This document shows positions 16,045 to 25,458 of a stretch of DNA of 51,426 bases, piece by piece. Both the position numbers and the translations under genes were made by a program. Numbering within the stretch: position 1 is the first letter of the stretch; the number at the start of each line of letters is the position of its first letter. The notes below the pieces were generated by a model. It saw only the letters and a list, made by a program, of their open reading frames with translations, was not told where the DNA came from and ran no database searches. Origin of the DNA: Rhodospirillum sp. UBA1311 (lineage in GTDB: Bacteria; Pseudomonadota; Alphaproteobacteria; Rhodospirillales; Rhodospirillaceae); NCBI GenBank assembly GCA_002307145.1, contig DBTR01000060.1:1-51426 (forward strand), read 5' to 3'.

Positions 16045-17616
16045 ATGCCACCTCCGCCCCCGCCCCGTATCGCGATCTACGCCCGCTACAGCAGTGACAT
16101 CCAGAACCCCTCGTCGGTCGACGACCAGGTGGCGCTTTGTCGCGATCTGGCCGCCGACCACTTCGGAGCCGATCCGGCCAAAATCGCGGTCTACTCGGAT
16201 GCTGCGATTTCCGGAGCGACGATGGAACGGACGGGGTTGTCCGAACTCCTCGAGGACGCAAAACGGAAAAAGCTCGGCCTAGTGGTGGCCGAAGGGCTCG
16301 ACCGGATCTCGCGGTCGATGCGCGACATCGCCGCCATATATGACATACTTCGCTATCACGGTATTGGGATCTGGACGGCGCACGAGGGGCACGTGAGCGA
16401 GTTGCATATTGGGTTGAAGGGCACAATGAATGCCCTCTACCTCAAGGATCTCAAGGAAAAGACGATACGCGGGCAGGCCGCGCGGATCGCGGCCGGCTTC
16501 GCGATATCCGCCTGCCCCTACGGCTATCGGATCGTTCGCGATCGGTACGACGAGAAAGGCAGACCGATCCACGGTCTGCGCGAGATTGTGCCGGAAGAGG
16601 CCGCCGTCGTGCGGCGGATCTTCGAGGAGTACGCGGCTGGTCGGTCGAACAAGGACATCGCTCGCGCGCTCAATGCCGAGGGCATTCCTGGGCCGTCGGG
16701 CGCTGAATGGACGCCGAAGACGCTGCGCGGCAAGGGCGCAGCCTACCAAGAGGGCCTGATCCGAAATGAAGTCTATCTCGGTCGCCTCGTTTACAACAAA
16801 TCGAAGACGATGCGGGATCCGGTTACCGGCCGGAAACGCGAGGTTGGCCAGCCTCCCGAGACGTGGACACGCGTTGAAAAGCCCGAGTGGCGGATCGTTT
16901 CCGATGATCTATGGAATGCGGTGCGCCAACGGGAGGCCGAAGCAAAGGCTCCGAAGCCACGGATCAAGAAACCGCGCGTACTGACAACTCACAACGTCCA
17001 CGCGCTCACCGGGTGGGTGTTCTGCGGAGCCTGTGGCGCGCCTAAGTCGATAGCCAACGATTCACGGTACACTTGCACCGGCAATCGCTACCGCAACACC
17101 TGCCGAAACTCCCGAGGGACGAAAGAAGCGGTCCTGATGTCGGCGGTCTTCGACGCTCTGCTCGTGCGCGTCCAGGCCAGTCCAGACTTCCGACCGGAGT
17201 TCACGCGGATCTTCGCGTTGCAGATGGATCGTTCAGAGGAGTTACATGCGGAAGAAGCCGAGCTCCTAACCCGGATTGGCCGCTACCTTCGGGCAATCGA
17301 GGATGGCATCGACGAAGAGCTTGCAATCACGCGCGTGCGCGAACTGCAGAAGCGCCTGGCAGAGATTCGCGAAGAACTGCAGCGCGTCATCCTGCCCGAC
17401 CTTCCCTCGGAAGCGGAAATCCGCCTGCAGCTTGGAAGGTCCATCACGCGGATCCGCTACGAAGGCACGATTGAGGCACAGCGGATCATGTTCGGGCACG
17501 TCCTCAAGGCCGTCATACTGACGCAGGTCCCCGAACGGTCGCGCGGTGAGACCGTGGCCGTCGAGCTCCGCGAAGAAGGATGGCCGGAATTCTGGCGCAC
17601 CCACGCCGCGCCCTAG
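16045..17616 (+). CDS. Large serine recombinase
   Basis: The protein has 523 residues. The resolvase catalytic domain starts at IAIYARYSSD, whose first Ser is the expected nucleophile, and includes LDRISRSMRD. A recombinase domain (GYRIVRDRYDEKG, then AAVVRRIFEEYAAG) and a zinc ribbon (VFCGACGAPKS with two later Cys) follow. A coiled-coil segment lies at ~395-450. Such enzymes integrate and excise phages and integrative elements. The start at 16045 places a proline run before the catalytic domain; an upstream in-frame ATG at 15985 would read through the repeat flank and is less likely. The gene end overlaps the end of the zeta toxin gene by 4 bp, tail to tail. Confidence 0.92.
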   Translation: MPPPPPPRIAIYARYSSDIQNPSSVDDQVALCRDLAADHFGADPAKIAVYSDAAISGATMERTGLSELLEDAKRKKLGLVVAEGLDRISRSMRDIAAIYDILRYHGIGIWTAHEGHVSELHIGLKGTMNALYLKDLKEKTIRGQAARIAAGFAISACPYGYRIVRDRYDEKGRPIHGLREIVPEEAAVVRRIFEEYAAGRSNKDIARALNAEGIPGPSGAEWTPKTLRGKGAAYQEGLIRNEVYLGRLVYNKSKTMRDPVTGRKREVGQPPETWTRVEKPEWRIVSDDLWNAVRQREAEAKAPKPRIKKPRVLTTHNVHALTGWVFCGACGAPKSIANDSRYTCTGNRYRNTCRNSRGTKEAVLMSAVFDALLVRVQASPDFRPEFTRIFALQMDRSEELHAEEAELLTRIGRYLRAIEDGIDEELAITRVRELQKRLAEIREELQRVILPDLPSEAEIRLQLGRSITRIRYEGTIEAQRIMFGHVLKAVILTQVPERSRGETVAVELREEGWPEFWRTHAAP

Positions 17617-18209
17617 AGGCCCATCCCCATCGCCTGCTCGATCGCGGGGATTTTCGCGGCCTGCACCCACTCAGGCAGAGCCACGGCCGAGTTCTTGACC
17701 TGGCCACGCTCGATCGTTGCAACCAGGCGCATCCGCTCGCCCGCATTGTCGAGGAGCCATGCGCGGTCGACGAGACCGACGCCGGCGGCGAGGTTGGCAA
17801 GGCTGCGCTGGTAGCGCCGCACCACATCGTCATCGGGCACGAAGTGCCCGCCGTCGCGCACCCGCTGCGCGATTCGTGCCATCGAGGTCATCGGCGAGTT
17901 GGTGCAGAGGAAGAGGAGGTTGACCTTGTAGCCGGCGCCCTTAGCGTCCCGGATCAAGCCGAGCTCGCGGTTTCCCGAGAACGTCGTCTCGAGCGCGAAG
18001 GTTTCACGTTGTTCGATGTGCTGGCGCTGCATCTCCAGCGCCTGGCGGCCGGCCTGCATCGCCACGTCCAGCGGGCTCCGATTTGGCCCGCTCAGCTGAG
18101 CCGCGATCTCGTCGGGGTTGACGATCGGGAGCTTGCCGAGAAGGTGCTTTCGGGTCAGCGAGGTTTTGCCGCTGCCGTTCGGGCCGGCGACGACCCACAA
18201 CTGCGGCAT
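17613..18209 (-). CDS. Zeta-type toxin kinase
   Basis: The protein has 198 residues. The Walker A GPNGSGKTS is at residues 9-17, followed by VNPDEIAAQ and ETTFSGNRE, typical of the zeta/PezT family. These phosphorylate UDP-N-acetylglucosamine or related sugar nucleotides and poison cells. The start overlaps the upstream small gene stop by 1 bp, the expected layout of a toxin-antitoxin pair. It would stabilise the mobile element. Confidence 0.85.
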   Translation of the reverse strand: MPQLWVVAGPNGSGKTSLTRKHLLGKLPIVNPDEIAAQLSGPNRSPLDVAMQAGRQALEMQRQHIEQRETFALETTFSGNRELGLIRDAKGAGYKVNLLFLCTNSPMTSMARIAQRVRDGGHFVPDDDVVRRYQRSLANLAAGVGLVDRAWLLDNAGERMRLVATIERGQVKNSAVALPEWVQAAKIPAIEQAMGMGL

Positions 18210-18457
18210 CAGAGCGCCTGCACGAAGAATTCCTCGCCGTCCTTGAACCGGACGAGCTCGCGCCGCCCATCGGGATACTTCTTCACCACGGCATCCTTGA
18301 ACCGGGCATCGCCGCAGTAGATGGGACGGCCGGCGGCAAGGTGGCGTTTCGCCTCATCGCCTTTGTCGGCTTCAAGTGCTTGGGTGAAGGCCGCCACAAA
18401 GCGGCGCTCCTCGGCTTCGGTCATTGAGGTTAGCTTACCATATTCGAGGCTAGGCAT
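18209..18457 (-). CDS. Putative antitoxin of the zeta-type toxin
   Basis: The protein has 82 residues. The start at 18457 is preceded by GAGAGG at 6 bases; a longer version from 18577 is possible but lacks such a site. It contains a helical TEAEERRFVAAFTQALEAD stretch and a C-terminal basic/aromatic segment ending in FKDGEEFFVQAL. It does not look like the classical epsilon protein. The call rests on its size and its 1-bp overlap directly upstream of the zeta gene. Confidence 0.65.
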   Translation of the reverse strand: MPSLEYGKLTSMTEAEERRFVAAFTQALEADKGDEAKRHLAAGRPIYCGDARFKDAVVKKYPDGRRELVRFKDGEEFFVQAL

Positions 18458-18509
18458 TTCAGACCTCTCGGGGACTTCCGGTGCGTATTTCGCCACGGGT
18501 TTGCTCGGC

Positions 18510-18761
18510 TCAACGAAGGGGAAATTCTCCGGTAAGTGCCAGCACTGAAATTGCGTACCATCCCCACCCAACAGCATGAACCGCTGCGGAAAGCGGAATC
18601 AAACCGACAGGATAGTTTACGAGCGTTTTGAAGATGGCTGACGCTGTCCTAGGATCACCGTGTTTCTTGGTCCACGTATCCCACCCCCAACACGTCATCA
18701 ACATCACAATAAGCATGCCCGAAAGTGCATAAGAAAGAGGGGTGTTCACAGGAATCTCCAT
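18510..18761 (-). CDS. Small membrane protein, hypothetical
   Basis: The protein has 83 residues with two hydrophobic stretches at about residues 8-27 and 47-73. The GC is lower than the flanks. It lies between the GTPase operon end and the zeta pair, on the same strand. No family is recognised. The composition is plausible for a real protein, but evidence for expression is only the open frame. Confidence 0.4.
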   Translation of the reverse strand: MEIPVNTPLSYALSGMLIVMLMTCWGWDTWTKKHGDPRTASAIFKTLVNYPVGLIPLSAAVHAVGWGWYAISVLALTGEFPLR

Positions 18762-18953
18762 CGCGATTCAGCTTCACTTCAATGATCTTAGCACCCCATC
18801 TCGAACCGAGCTACTTCTGCCAAATGGGCCAAGCGGTTGAGGCCGAAGCTATTTGCGCAACCGTCGATCCGCTCCAACAGCGCTGCACGAACGGGACGTT
18901 GATGCGCTTGGACTTCCCGGAAGCTACCTTGGCACCAAGCGGCGTTGTGCTGA

Positions 18954-20951
18954 TTAGGCACGCAGAACGTGACTGAAGCGTTCCCCTCCGGGTACCTCAT
19001 CCGCCGCTTTTCTTAACATCTTGCGCACATCCTTTTCCTGTACTAGCCGATCGAAGCTTGCGGTATCGAGATTGAAACGGACGTATGCCTGCGCGACCGC
19101 TATTCGCAGCTTTAAGCCATCATCCCAGTCTCTGACGAAGCTGGCGCTAGGCATTTTGGGGCGCAGAATTTCCTTGGCAGGCCCCGACAGATGGGAATGG
19201 ATAATCCGATCATGGAGATAGCTGAACGATCGCTCGAAAACGTCTTGAGCCCGCTCCCCGCCCATCGACACGGCTAGCGCGAACAAAAACGCTTCAAACC
19301 GATCCCGCTCTATCTGCCTCAAGTCATCCTGGCTATTCGTTAGCCCTTCGATCCATGGCTGTAGGCCGTGTGCCAAGACCTCGTCGCTAAGCCAGCCCAG
19401 GGCGTCGGCTATAGCCAGAAGGAGCGAAGTTTTGCGTGCTTTTCCCATGATCCTCGAATCGAGAATGCGCGACGGAATAACGACGGTTGCACGCAGCCAA
19501 TCTTCCGCTGCCTCCACCCCGGACACGTTCGCCGTTTCGATTGCCTGCATCAACACGTCTGCCGGGAATCGCTCGAGAGCCTTTTCGATGACCCGCTCGT
19601 CTACCGGGAGAGGCAGTCGTCTGACCAGCGCAGCGCCGACTGGGTGGTTTTTTGGAACAGCGTCTAGGAGCTTAATGAGTGACACCGAATCAAGAGTAGC
19701 AATTCGTTCGGAGTCCAGTAGGTACGGATCATTTGCGACTAGACGAAGGCGCGCCTCCGGAAACCCTTCTGTCGCCCTCCAAAAGTCGGATGCCGGAATG
19801 ACCTTGGCTATGGTTGACAACAAGTTAGCGGCCAGTTCGCCGTAGTCTATCGCGGCCCATTCTGCTAGGCGCATCATGTCTGCGGATCGGGCCGACCAAT
19901 GTCTTGCGAGATTCTGTAACCCAGCACCTGAAGGTACAGGAAGGCTGCGGCCCTTGTCCGCTTCGCACAGATAAAGGATGGCATCGACCTGCAGGTCCTC
20001 AAAGATAATGCCATCTATCAAGTCGTGCTTCAGCGTCAAAGCGTCGTCAGGTTCTGGAAACCATCCACAGATGGACTTGGGAACGTTCACGGAGCTTCTG
20101 TTCGCTTTGAACTCTACAATCGTGAACAGCTGCGCAAGCGGTCGGAAAGATCCCCGTTGGCGCTTCACGTCTTGACCATATCGCCAGAGGAAGGTTCTGA
20201 GTCGATGGTCGGAAGAGCGCTCGATGTCGTCAACCGAAACACACAGCCATTCCGCATCCGTGCCGCTTAGGACACGCGGGTTTCTGGTGGAACCCAGTCC
20301 AAGGCGCATTTGAAGGTCGAACCGCTTTTCTGCCCCCTCCGGGCCCATCGATGCTGCGGTTTGGAACCGGAAATTTCGACGAAGACGCGGCCACTGCTGC
20401 GACCATACGGCCAAGACAAGACGGTCGAGTTCCCCAGGTCGACTCACCTCAACAGGCCCCTCTCGGCCTCCGTAGAGAACCTCAAGAACCTCAGTCGTGC
20501 TGTTCCCGTCGAAGTCGCAAAACGCGACCGATGCTTGCTGCCCATCGAGGAAACGATCAGCAGACGAAGGAATAGCGATAGGCCGAGCATAACTGGCACG
20601 GTCGTCCGGAGTCGCCGGTCGGCGCATCAACGCATCGAACCCCGAAAGATCATCAAGCTCTTCGAACAGCTTAGGATCGAGCAGCAGCATGTGAGTCCAG
20701 ACACATCCGGGGCGTGGCATTTCCGGTGCCGGCCACGTGTACATCAGGCTGTATCGTGAAAGCCGCGGCACTGGGAAACCGGTCCAATACCCGTCGCTGC
20801 CAGCAAAATGTGCCCCAGGAGCGAGGTCACTCGCGGCGGTCAAATCCGAGGCGATATCCGCAGAAAGACGGATCGATGACTCCAACAGTCTGTGCCCGTC
20901 GGAATAGCCGAATAAGCACTGGTCGACCCTGAACACATCGTCCTTAACCAT
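18954..20951 (-). CDS. GTPase-associated protein 1 (GAP1-N2/M/C domains)
   Basis: The protein has 665 residues from ATG 20951, which overlaps the upstream stop by 8 bp. The N-terminus has the GAP1-N2 signature: CLFGYSDGHRLLESS, SDLAPG and a later GCVWTHMLLLD. Middle (WSQQWPRLRRNFRFQTA) and helical C-terminal regions follow. GAP1 proteins are multidomain partners in computationally predicted GTPase-centred conflict systems, where they probably sense or scaffold. It is the last of five coupled genes. The domain naming is by recall of family motifs. Biochemical activity is unknown. Confidence 0.78.
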   Translation of the reverse strand: MVKDDVFRVDQCLFGYSDGHRLLESSIRLSADIASDLTAASDLAPGAHFAGSDGYWTGFPVPRLSRYSLMYTWPAPEMPRPGCVWTHMLLLDPKLFEELDDLSGFDALMRRPATPDDRASYARPIAIPSSADRFLDGQQASVAFCDFDGNSTTEVLEVLYGGREGPVEVSRPGELDRLVLAVWSQQWPRLRRNFRFQTAASMGPEGAEKRFDLQMRLGLGSTRNPRVLSGTDAEWLCVSVDDIERSSDHRLRTFLWRYGQDVKRQRGSFRPLAQLFTIVEFKANRSSVNVPKSICGWFPEPDDALTLKHDLIDGIIFEDLQVDAILYLCEADKGRSLPVPSGAGLQNLARHWSARSADMMRLAEWAAIDYGELAANLLSTIAKVIPASDFWRATEGFPEARLRLVANDPYLLDSERIATLDSVSLIKLLDAVPKNHPVGAALVRRLPLPVDERVIEKALERFPADVLMQAIETANVSGVEAAEDWLRATVVIPSRILDSRIMGKARKTSLLLAIADALGWLSDEVLAHGLQPWIEGLTNSQDDLRQIERDRFEAFLFALAVSMGGERAQDVFERSFSYLHDRIIHSHLSGPAKEILRPKMPSASFVRDWDDGLKLRIAVAQAYVRFNLDTASFDRLVQEKDVRKMLRKAADEVPGGERFSHVLRA

Positions 20952-21846
20952 CGGCCATGAGCCACACAAGCGGCGCCGTAATATCGTGCCCGGGTTCAGT
21001 TCCATCGACGATTAGGATCCGCTCACTTGCACTCTTCTTCGAAACACGAGCGACCGCGTCGTGATCGTCGAGGTCAATTCCTTGCGCCGACACCCCATAG
21101 ATGTGGCTCTTAAAGTGATCACTGTTCGTACGCAGGAATTGATCCAGAAGAGGCATGTTTCCCGCAAGCCATTGGCGCGGACTCATTCTCGTTACGAGGG
21201 CAATATCCCAGGCAGAAATGATCACAGCGACCCGCCTCAGACGCATTTTGAAAGGTCTCCGCAGGAGGTCGCTCACGATTTGCACCATGCGAACTTCGCC
21301 GGCGATATGTTTCGGTGCCCATGCTGGGGCTGAATCCGCACTCGCCTCTGCCTGCCGAGCACCAGCCGCCAACGGTTTCCGACAAGCTTCGCTGGCGTCG
21401 GTTTCATTCTCAGGTTCAGGGGGCATCATGGAGTTCAGTTCGACAACCGAAAGATAATCCTGTTTAGAATTGGCGCTGATAAACAAGAGTATGCCATCGC
21501 ACTTCTCGACGTTGTCGACGAAGGTACGGCGACTGCGCCGGGCCTCAACCTGATCGGAAAACCTCTCGCCCGCAATGTCCGGGAAGAATGCCGTTCCTTG
21601 CGCCATCGAGACGCTGTCGACCAAGTGCATAGCGACATCGGTATCGCCAGTCTGGGAAGTACGCGCGACAGGCCTGTAGGTACGCCATGCCTCCGCGATC
21701 GCGTTCAGGTAGGTCAGGTCACCCTCTAGCTTGTCGAGCTTTAGCCTGCACGGCTTCTCTTCGGCTTGGACTACGTGCCAGAGCGCTGCTAGGAAAGTCG
21801 TCTTCCCTGACTCCGGTAATCCCATGATGACGAAGTTTGGGTTCAT
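20944..21846 (-). CDS. Double-GTPase 2 (DO-GTPase2) family protein
   Basis: The protein has 300 residues. The P-loop GLPESGKTTF is at residues 9-18 and the switch-II-like motif is PDIAGERF near residue 89. A long helical insert follows, then VAVIISAWDIA, a degenerate NKxD-like strand. In conflict systems it pairs with a second GTPase and a GAP1 protein. The start overlaps the end of the upstream GTPase gene by 4 bp and the stop overlaps the GAP1 start by 8 bp. It probably relays a signal through nucleotide-dependent assembly. Confidence 0.78.
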   Translation of the reverse strand: MNPNFVIMGLPESGKTTFLAALWHVVQAEEKPCRLKLDKLEGDLTYLNAIAEAWRTYRPVARTSQTGDTDVAMHLVDSVSMAQGTAFFPDIAGERFSDQVEARRSRRTFVDNVEKCDGILLFISANSKQDYLSVVELNSMMPPEPENETDASEACRKPLAAGARQAEASADSAPAWAPKHIAGEVRMVQIVSDLLRRPFKMRLRRVAVIISAWDIALVTRMSPRQWLAGNMPLLDQFLRTNSDHFKSHIYGVSAQGIDLDDHDAVARVSKKSASERILIVDGTEPGHDITAPLVWLMADG

Positions 21847-22769
21847 GCCTTTCTTTTCCTCAGCAGGAAGCGATCGAACTCGTCGTATAACTCTGGAACA
21901 ACAGCCGATGCCGGAAGCGCTTTGGGCGAAGACGTCCAGCTTTGCAGAAGTTCCGCTACGCCGAAGGCTGGACCCATGCCCCCAGATGGGTCTCTGGCTG
22001 CCGTACGCCAGGACGTAACTTTAGCGAAGCGTTGGGCGTAAGTTCCCTCTATTCGCTGTTCAAACTCTGCAAGGGCCCTGACCGCATGCGTTAATGCCTG
22101 AGACTGCAAGAGGTCGATCTTAGTCGTGACGAGTTGGATTTCTGCTCCGGCGGATATGGCGTTTGTTTCGGAGGAGGCGCGTATCAGGGCGCGGACCGAG
22201 GAAAACACCTCTTCCCTCATTCGATCGTCCGCAATGCGAGCGCCGTCTAGCACGAAGACTACTGTGCGCGCCTTCGCCAACTCGAGAAACTCACTAAGCT
22301 TTGAGGGATTGTTGCGCGCGCCCCGATAGCTCTCCCCCGCACGCTCCGTAATCAGGAGGTCAGTTCGTCCGCAACCTGTTTCCGACGCGAGTCCCAAATG
22401 AAAAAAGCGGAGACCGGCCTGAACTGAGGTCCTCTCGGTATCTGGGGCTGAGGCCCCAGATACTAAGCGAGCCAAGTAACAGCGCCTCTCGAAGCCTACA
22501 AGCGTTCTGCTGCCCGCAAAGTGCAAGTCGGCGAACGGTCCCCTCAGAAAGCGCTCGTAGATTTCGGTGACAAGCGTGGTCTTGCCAGCGTCGCGCTCGC
22601 CAACGATAGCCACGACACTCGCCGCCCTCCACCGCATCAACTCGTCTGCATCTTCGACGCTCAGCAGGTCCGCGTGCGGGAGCGCGACCCAATCTAATCC
22701 TGATGGGCTGAGTTCTTCGCTCTTGGCTTGCTCGAAGACATCAAGATCGGTATCTGCCTCGTCCATCAT
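21843..22769 (-). CDS. Double-GTPase 1 (DO-GTPase1) family protein
   Basis: The protein has 308 residues. An acidic N-terminal tail of about 45 residues precedes the P-loop VGERDAGKTTL at about 56-66. The switch-II position reads LITERAGESY, and TTKIDLL provides the specificity TKxD motif. Both GTPase genes carry the AGE/AGK style of Walker motifs seen in this pair. The start overlaps the upstream GASH gene by 4 bp. The two GTPases probably form a heteromeric switch. Confidence 0.78.
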   Translation of the reverse strand: MMDEADTDLDVFEQAKSEELSPSGLDWVALPHADLLSVEDADELMRWRAASVVAIVGERDAGKTTLVTEIYERFLRGPFADLHFAGSRTLVGFERRCYLARLVSGASAPDTERTSVQAGLRFFHLGLASETGCGRTDLLITERAGESYRGARNNPSKLSEFLELAKARTVVFVLDGARIADDRMREEVFSSVRALIRASSETNAISAGAEIQLVTTKIDLLQSQALTHAVRALAEFEQRIEGTYAQRFAKVTSWRTAARDPSGGMGPAFGVAELLQSWTSSPKALPASAVVPELYDEFDRFLLRKRKA

Positions 22770-23821
22770 TCAGCATTTCCAAGTAAATACTCGTAATAGA
22801 CTTGAAGAGCCAGTTCCATCGGGTTGAATTCCAACAAGGCGTCGAGGCCGGTAGTGGTTTGGAAGACATTCCCCCAGGCACCGGCCCCAATCTCCCTGGC
22901 TTTTTCGATCGCTGTAAGGATCGGGCAGATACCGTAACGTTCGGGACGAAGGGGCTTCAGTTTGGCGAGATCATCTCCGAAATCATCGATGGCACTCATC
23001 AGGGGTATCGAATGGGCCTCATCTGCCTTGGCACCTCGCAGCACCCGATCTAGCACGGCAGGTGCAGCTACCGGTCCCAACACTGACGCAGTGCTTAACT
23101 CGCCAAGTTCGATTCCACCGACGAGCGCCGCCTGAGCGGGAAGGAATGCGCTGAAAGGTTTGCTTAGTGAGCGGCTATGTTCTCCGAACAGCCACCACAG
23201 AATTTGCGACTCCTCGCGCTGATATGCCGCGTTTTTTTCCAGCACGAGCAGAGCATCGGTTACCTGCTTAGCGACTATCCGCGCAGCGGATTGATTTTCG
23301 TTGTGCACTTTTATGAGAACCTGCCCCAGCGTTTCGGTATCACTACCTTCAGTGGCAATCTCATTGCTAACATTGAGCTTGGTCGAAAACCGGATAGGGG
23401 TTGTAAGTTTCTGGGGAACACGAGCCGTTGTTGCATTCGTCAACATGGCGGCACACGCATCGTCGAGAAGCCATACGTGCTCGGTTGGCACTCTCTTACC
23501 TTGGACTGATCCGGCGACTAGTCCCAGAATCGAAATTGGGTCGCCATTGGCGACCCTGTACGCCAGGATTATCGCGGCAAGGAGCACGCTCTCGCGTTCG
23601 TTAGAAACAAGGCTAAAGGTTGGATCTTCCTCGCGGAGCTCATCGCGGAACCAGGAGAGATCAGACTCCAAGCCATAATAGACAGCGACAAGATCCAACA
23701 ACTTTTTTTTGTCGGCTTCGTCCCGAATCCGCTCGAAGGAAGCTTTGCGCGCCTCAATGATCTCGGGGGTGGGTTTCAGGCCCGCCTGCGCATAACGATC
23801 TGCAAAGTCGAACGTGCTCAT
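22766..23821 (-). CDS. GTPase-associated system helical domain protein (GASH)
   Basis: The protein has 351 residues and is all-helical by composition. The conserved-looking core reads EESQILWWLFGEHSRS near residues 202-217, followed by the SLSKPFSAF segment, as expected for GASH proteins. It starts with MSTFDFADRYAQAGL. It overlaps the metallophosphoesterase gene start-to-stop by 4 bp and the next GTPase gene by 4 bp. In this type of system the helical protein is thought to act as an adaptor between GTPases and effector. Confidence 0.76.
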   Translation of the reverse strand: MSTFDFADRYAQAGLKPTPEIIEARKASFERIRDEADKKKLLDLVAVYYGLESDLSWFRDELREEDPTFSLVSNERESVLLAAIILAYRVANGDPISILGLVAGSVQGKRVPTEHVWLLDDACAAMLTNATTARVPQKLTTPIRFSTKLNVSNEIATEGSDTETLGQVLIKVHNENQSAARIVAKQVTDALLVLEKNAAYQREESQILWWLFGEHSRSLSKPFSAFLPAQAALVGGIELGELSTASVLGPVAAPAVLDRVLRGAKADEAHSIPLMSAIDDFGDDLAKLKPLRPERYGICPILTAIEKAREIGAGAWGNVFQTTTGLDALLEFNPMELALQVYYEYLLGNAE

Positions 23822-25101
23822 CTTCTCGTCTGCTCCTCAGCTTCCTCGATTGCCTGCTTCAATTCTGCCAGCCTGTTCTGCTCACTTGCTCGTAAGAAAA
23901 CACGCCTGAAGCGCTCGAAATCAGGCTGTGTTATATCCTCCTCTTTCAGCAAATCGAGGCGACCCGCAATCTCGGACTTCTGACTGAAGCTCAGACTGTA
24001 GAAGCGTATCCCGAGTTCGCGTAGAAGGGTCATTGCTTCAGCGCCGGGCACGGGTGCGGCAGGTTGTGTCCCGGTGCCCTCCTCCATGACCGTATCCGGT
24101 TCGTCAGTGACATCGCCGGCCTCCCAGGGCTCAAGGTCAATCCAGTGTTCGAAGGACTCGCGCTGCCTATCCATCTTAGCACGGAATTGACCCGGTGCGC
24201 GCTGCCACACCCTCACATGAGTCTCCACGTGCAAACGACGAGCTTGTCCACCACCTTCGACGTCTAGCTTGATTATATTGTATCCGGGTTCCCATCGTGC
24301 TTCATTTTGTTCTGGGTGGAGTGCGCTAGCAGTGAGACGAAGGTAGTGTGGATCTCGCTCGATCCGATTGGTATGGATGTGGCCAAAGACTTGGATATGA
24401 GCCACATCTCCAAAGTGATCCTCTACGTCCTGCCTCTGTCGCAGCCATGATGGATGATGGTGAGTTACAACCATGTTTATGACGCCAGCATGCCGCGTGA
24501 TTTGAAAAGTTGCTGGATCCACGAACAGTTCGCCGAGTGTATCTCTAGAGCTCGAGACAAAAGCGCTATTAATACCCCACAACCTTAATGTCGAACCATC
24601 GTTAAGTTTGAAGTCCCGAGTAGCGCGGGTCCGGTCCGGAGGAAGCATATCGCAGAAGAATTGATTGGCGAAGACGTTGTAATTGTTTAAGCTTTTGTAC
24701 AGAAGTGACGTAATCTCACCATTTTGCAGATAATCAGCTATCTTGGCCTTAAGCTCGTTCTCCGGGGTCTGCTTGATCCTGTTATGGATGAGCTGGACGA
24801 GTTCACCGTCCGCGATGTCGCGGACGACGTCGTGATTGCCGGGAACCACAAACACATTCCGGAAGTCGGCCCCACAAGCTTGGCAGACCTGCTTCAGCCA
24901 TTCTGTCGCATACTCAAATTCGTCAGGGTGTCCAGCAAATGCTGTGTCGCCGGAAATGACGAGCAAATCTGCTGGCCCCCGTCCTTCTCGGAATTCGGCC
25001 ACGTCCCGAAGTATCTCATTACGAAGGTGGAAGTTGGGGTCAAGGGCAGTGGTGACATCTCTTCTCCTGAAGTGGATGTCGGAGAGGTGGATGATCTGCA
25101 C
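23818..25101 (-). CDS. Calcineurin-like metallophosphoesterase, likely effector of the GTPase system
   Basis: The protein has 427 residues from GTG 25101, which follows GGAGGA at 4 bases. All core motifs are present: LSDIHF, ISGDTAF, PGNHD, VTHHHPSW and FGHIHTNR, so two-metal catalysis is intact. Residues ~270-427 form a charged C-terminal extension ending in a coiled-coil-like EEAEEQTRR. A longer frame reaching 25482 exists, but its N-terminus is unlike the family and lacks a ribosome site. It heads the five-gene operon, so it is the likely catalytic output, cleaving a nucleotide, nucleic acid or phosphoprotein; the substrate is unknown. Confidence 0.85.
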   Translation of the reverse strand: MQIIHLSDIHFRRRDVTTALDPNFHLRNEILRDVAEFREGRGPADLLVISGDTAFAGHPDEFEYATEWLKQVCQACGADFRNVFVVPGNHDVVRDIADGELVQLIHNRIKQTPENELKAKIADYLQNGEITSLLYKSLNNYNVFANQFFCDMLPPDRTRATRDFKLNDGSTLRLWGINSAFVSSSRDTLGELFVDPATFQITRHAGVINMVVTHHHPSWLRQRQDVEDHFGDVAHIQVFGHIHTNRIERDPHYLRLTASALHPEQNEARWEPGYNIIKLDVEGGGQARRLHVETHVRVWQRAPGQFRAKMDRQRESFEHWIDLEPWEAGDVTDEPDTVMEEGTGTQPAAPVPGAEAMTLLRELGIRFYSLSFSQKSEIAGRLDLLKEEDITQPDFERFRRVFLRASEQNRLAELKQAIEEAEEQTRR

Positions 25102-25458
25102 GTTTCCTCCATTGCTTAAGGGAATTACCCTACATTCCGCCAACTGAGTTCGCCACACCGAATTTGGACGAGATACTTTACGAGCCGAATTTGGGGGAGC
25201 ATCCTGCCCTCGAAGAATCCACCCAAAGATGCCAATCCTAGGAAACACAGCAAGAATAGAACTGCCGCTTACGTGCCTGTTCGCTGACGCGGCACATGAC
25301 GTAGTAGTGCCTGCAGCAAAATGGTGAACGGCGCTTGGCCCTTCCCCGCGCGAGGGACCTATCTCCGTAGTGTCTTGTTTCCTTGGGTATTTCACGCTGA
25401 GAAATTTCATCCGTGCGTGATACGGTGAATGCAGGGCAAGAAACCGTGGTGAAGTCGG
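25102..25458. promoter_or_regulatory. Divergent promoter region of the GTPase operon
   Basis: This 357-bp stretch separates the GTPase operon (minus) from the Cys/His protein gene (plus). CCGAATTTGG is repeated at 25158-25167 and 25185-25194. A second direct repeat, CGTGCGTGATACGG near 25409-25422 and CGTGCGTGTTACGG near 25463-25476, straddles the plus-strand gene start. These are candidate operators for co-regulation of both sides. No sigma-70 promoter is certain. Confidence 0.45.
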
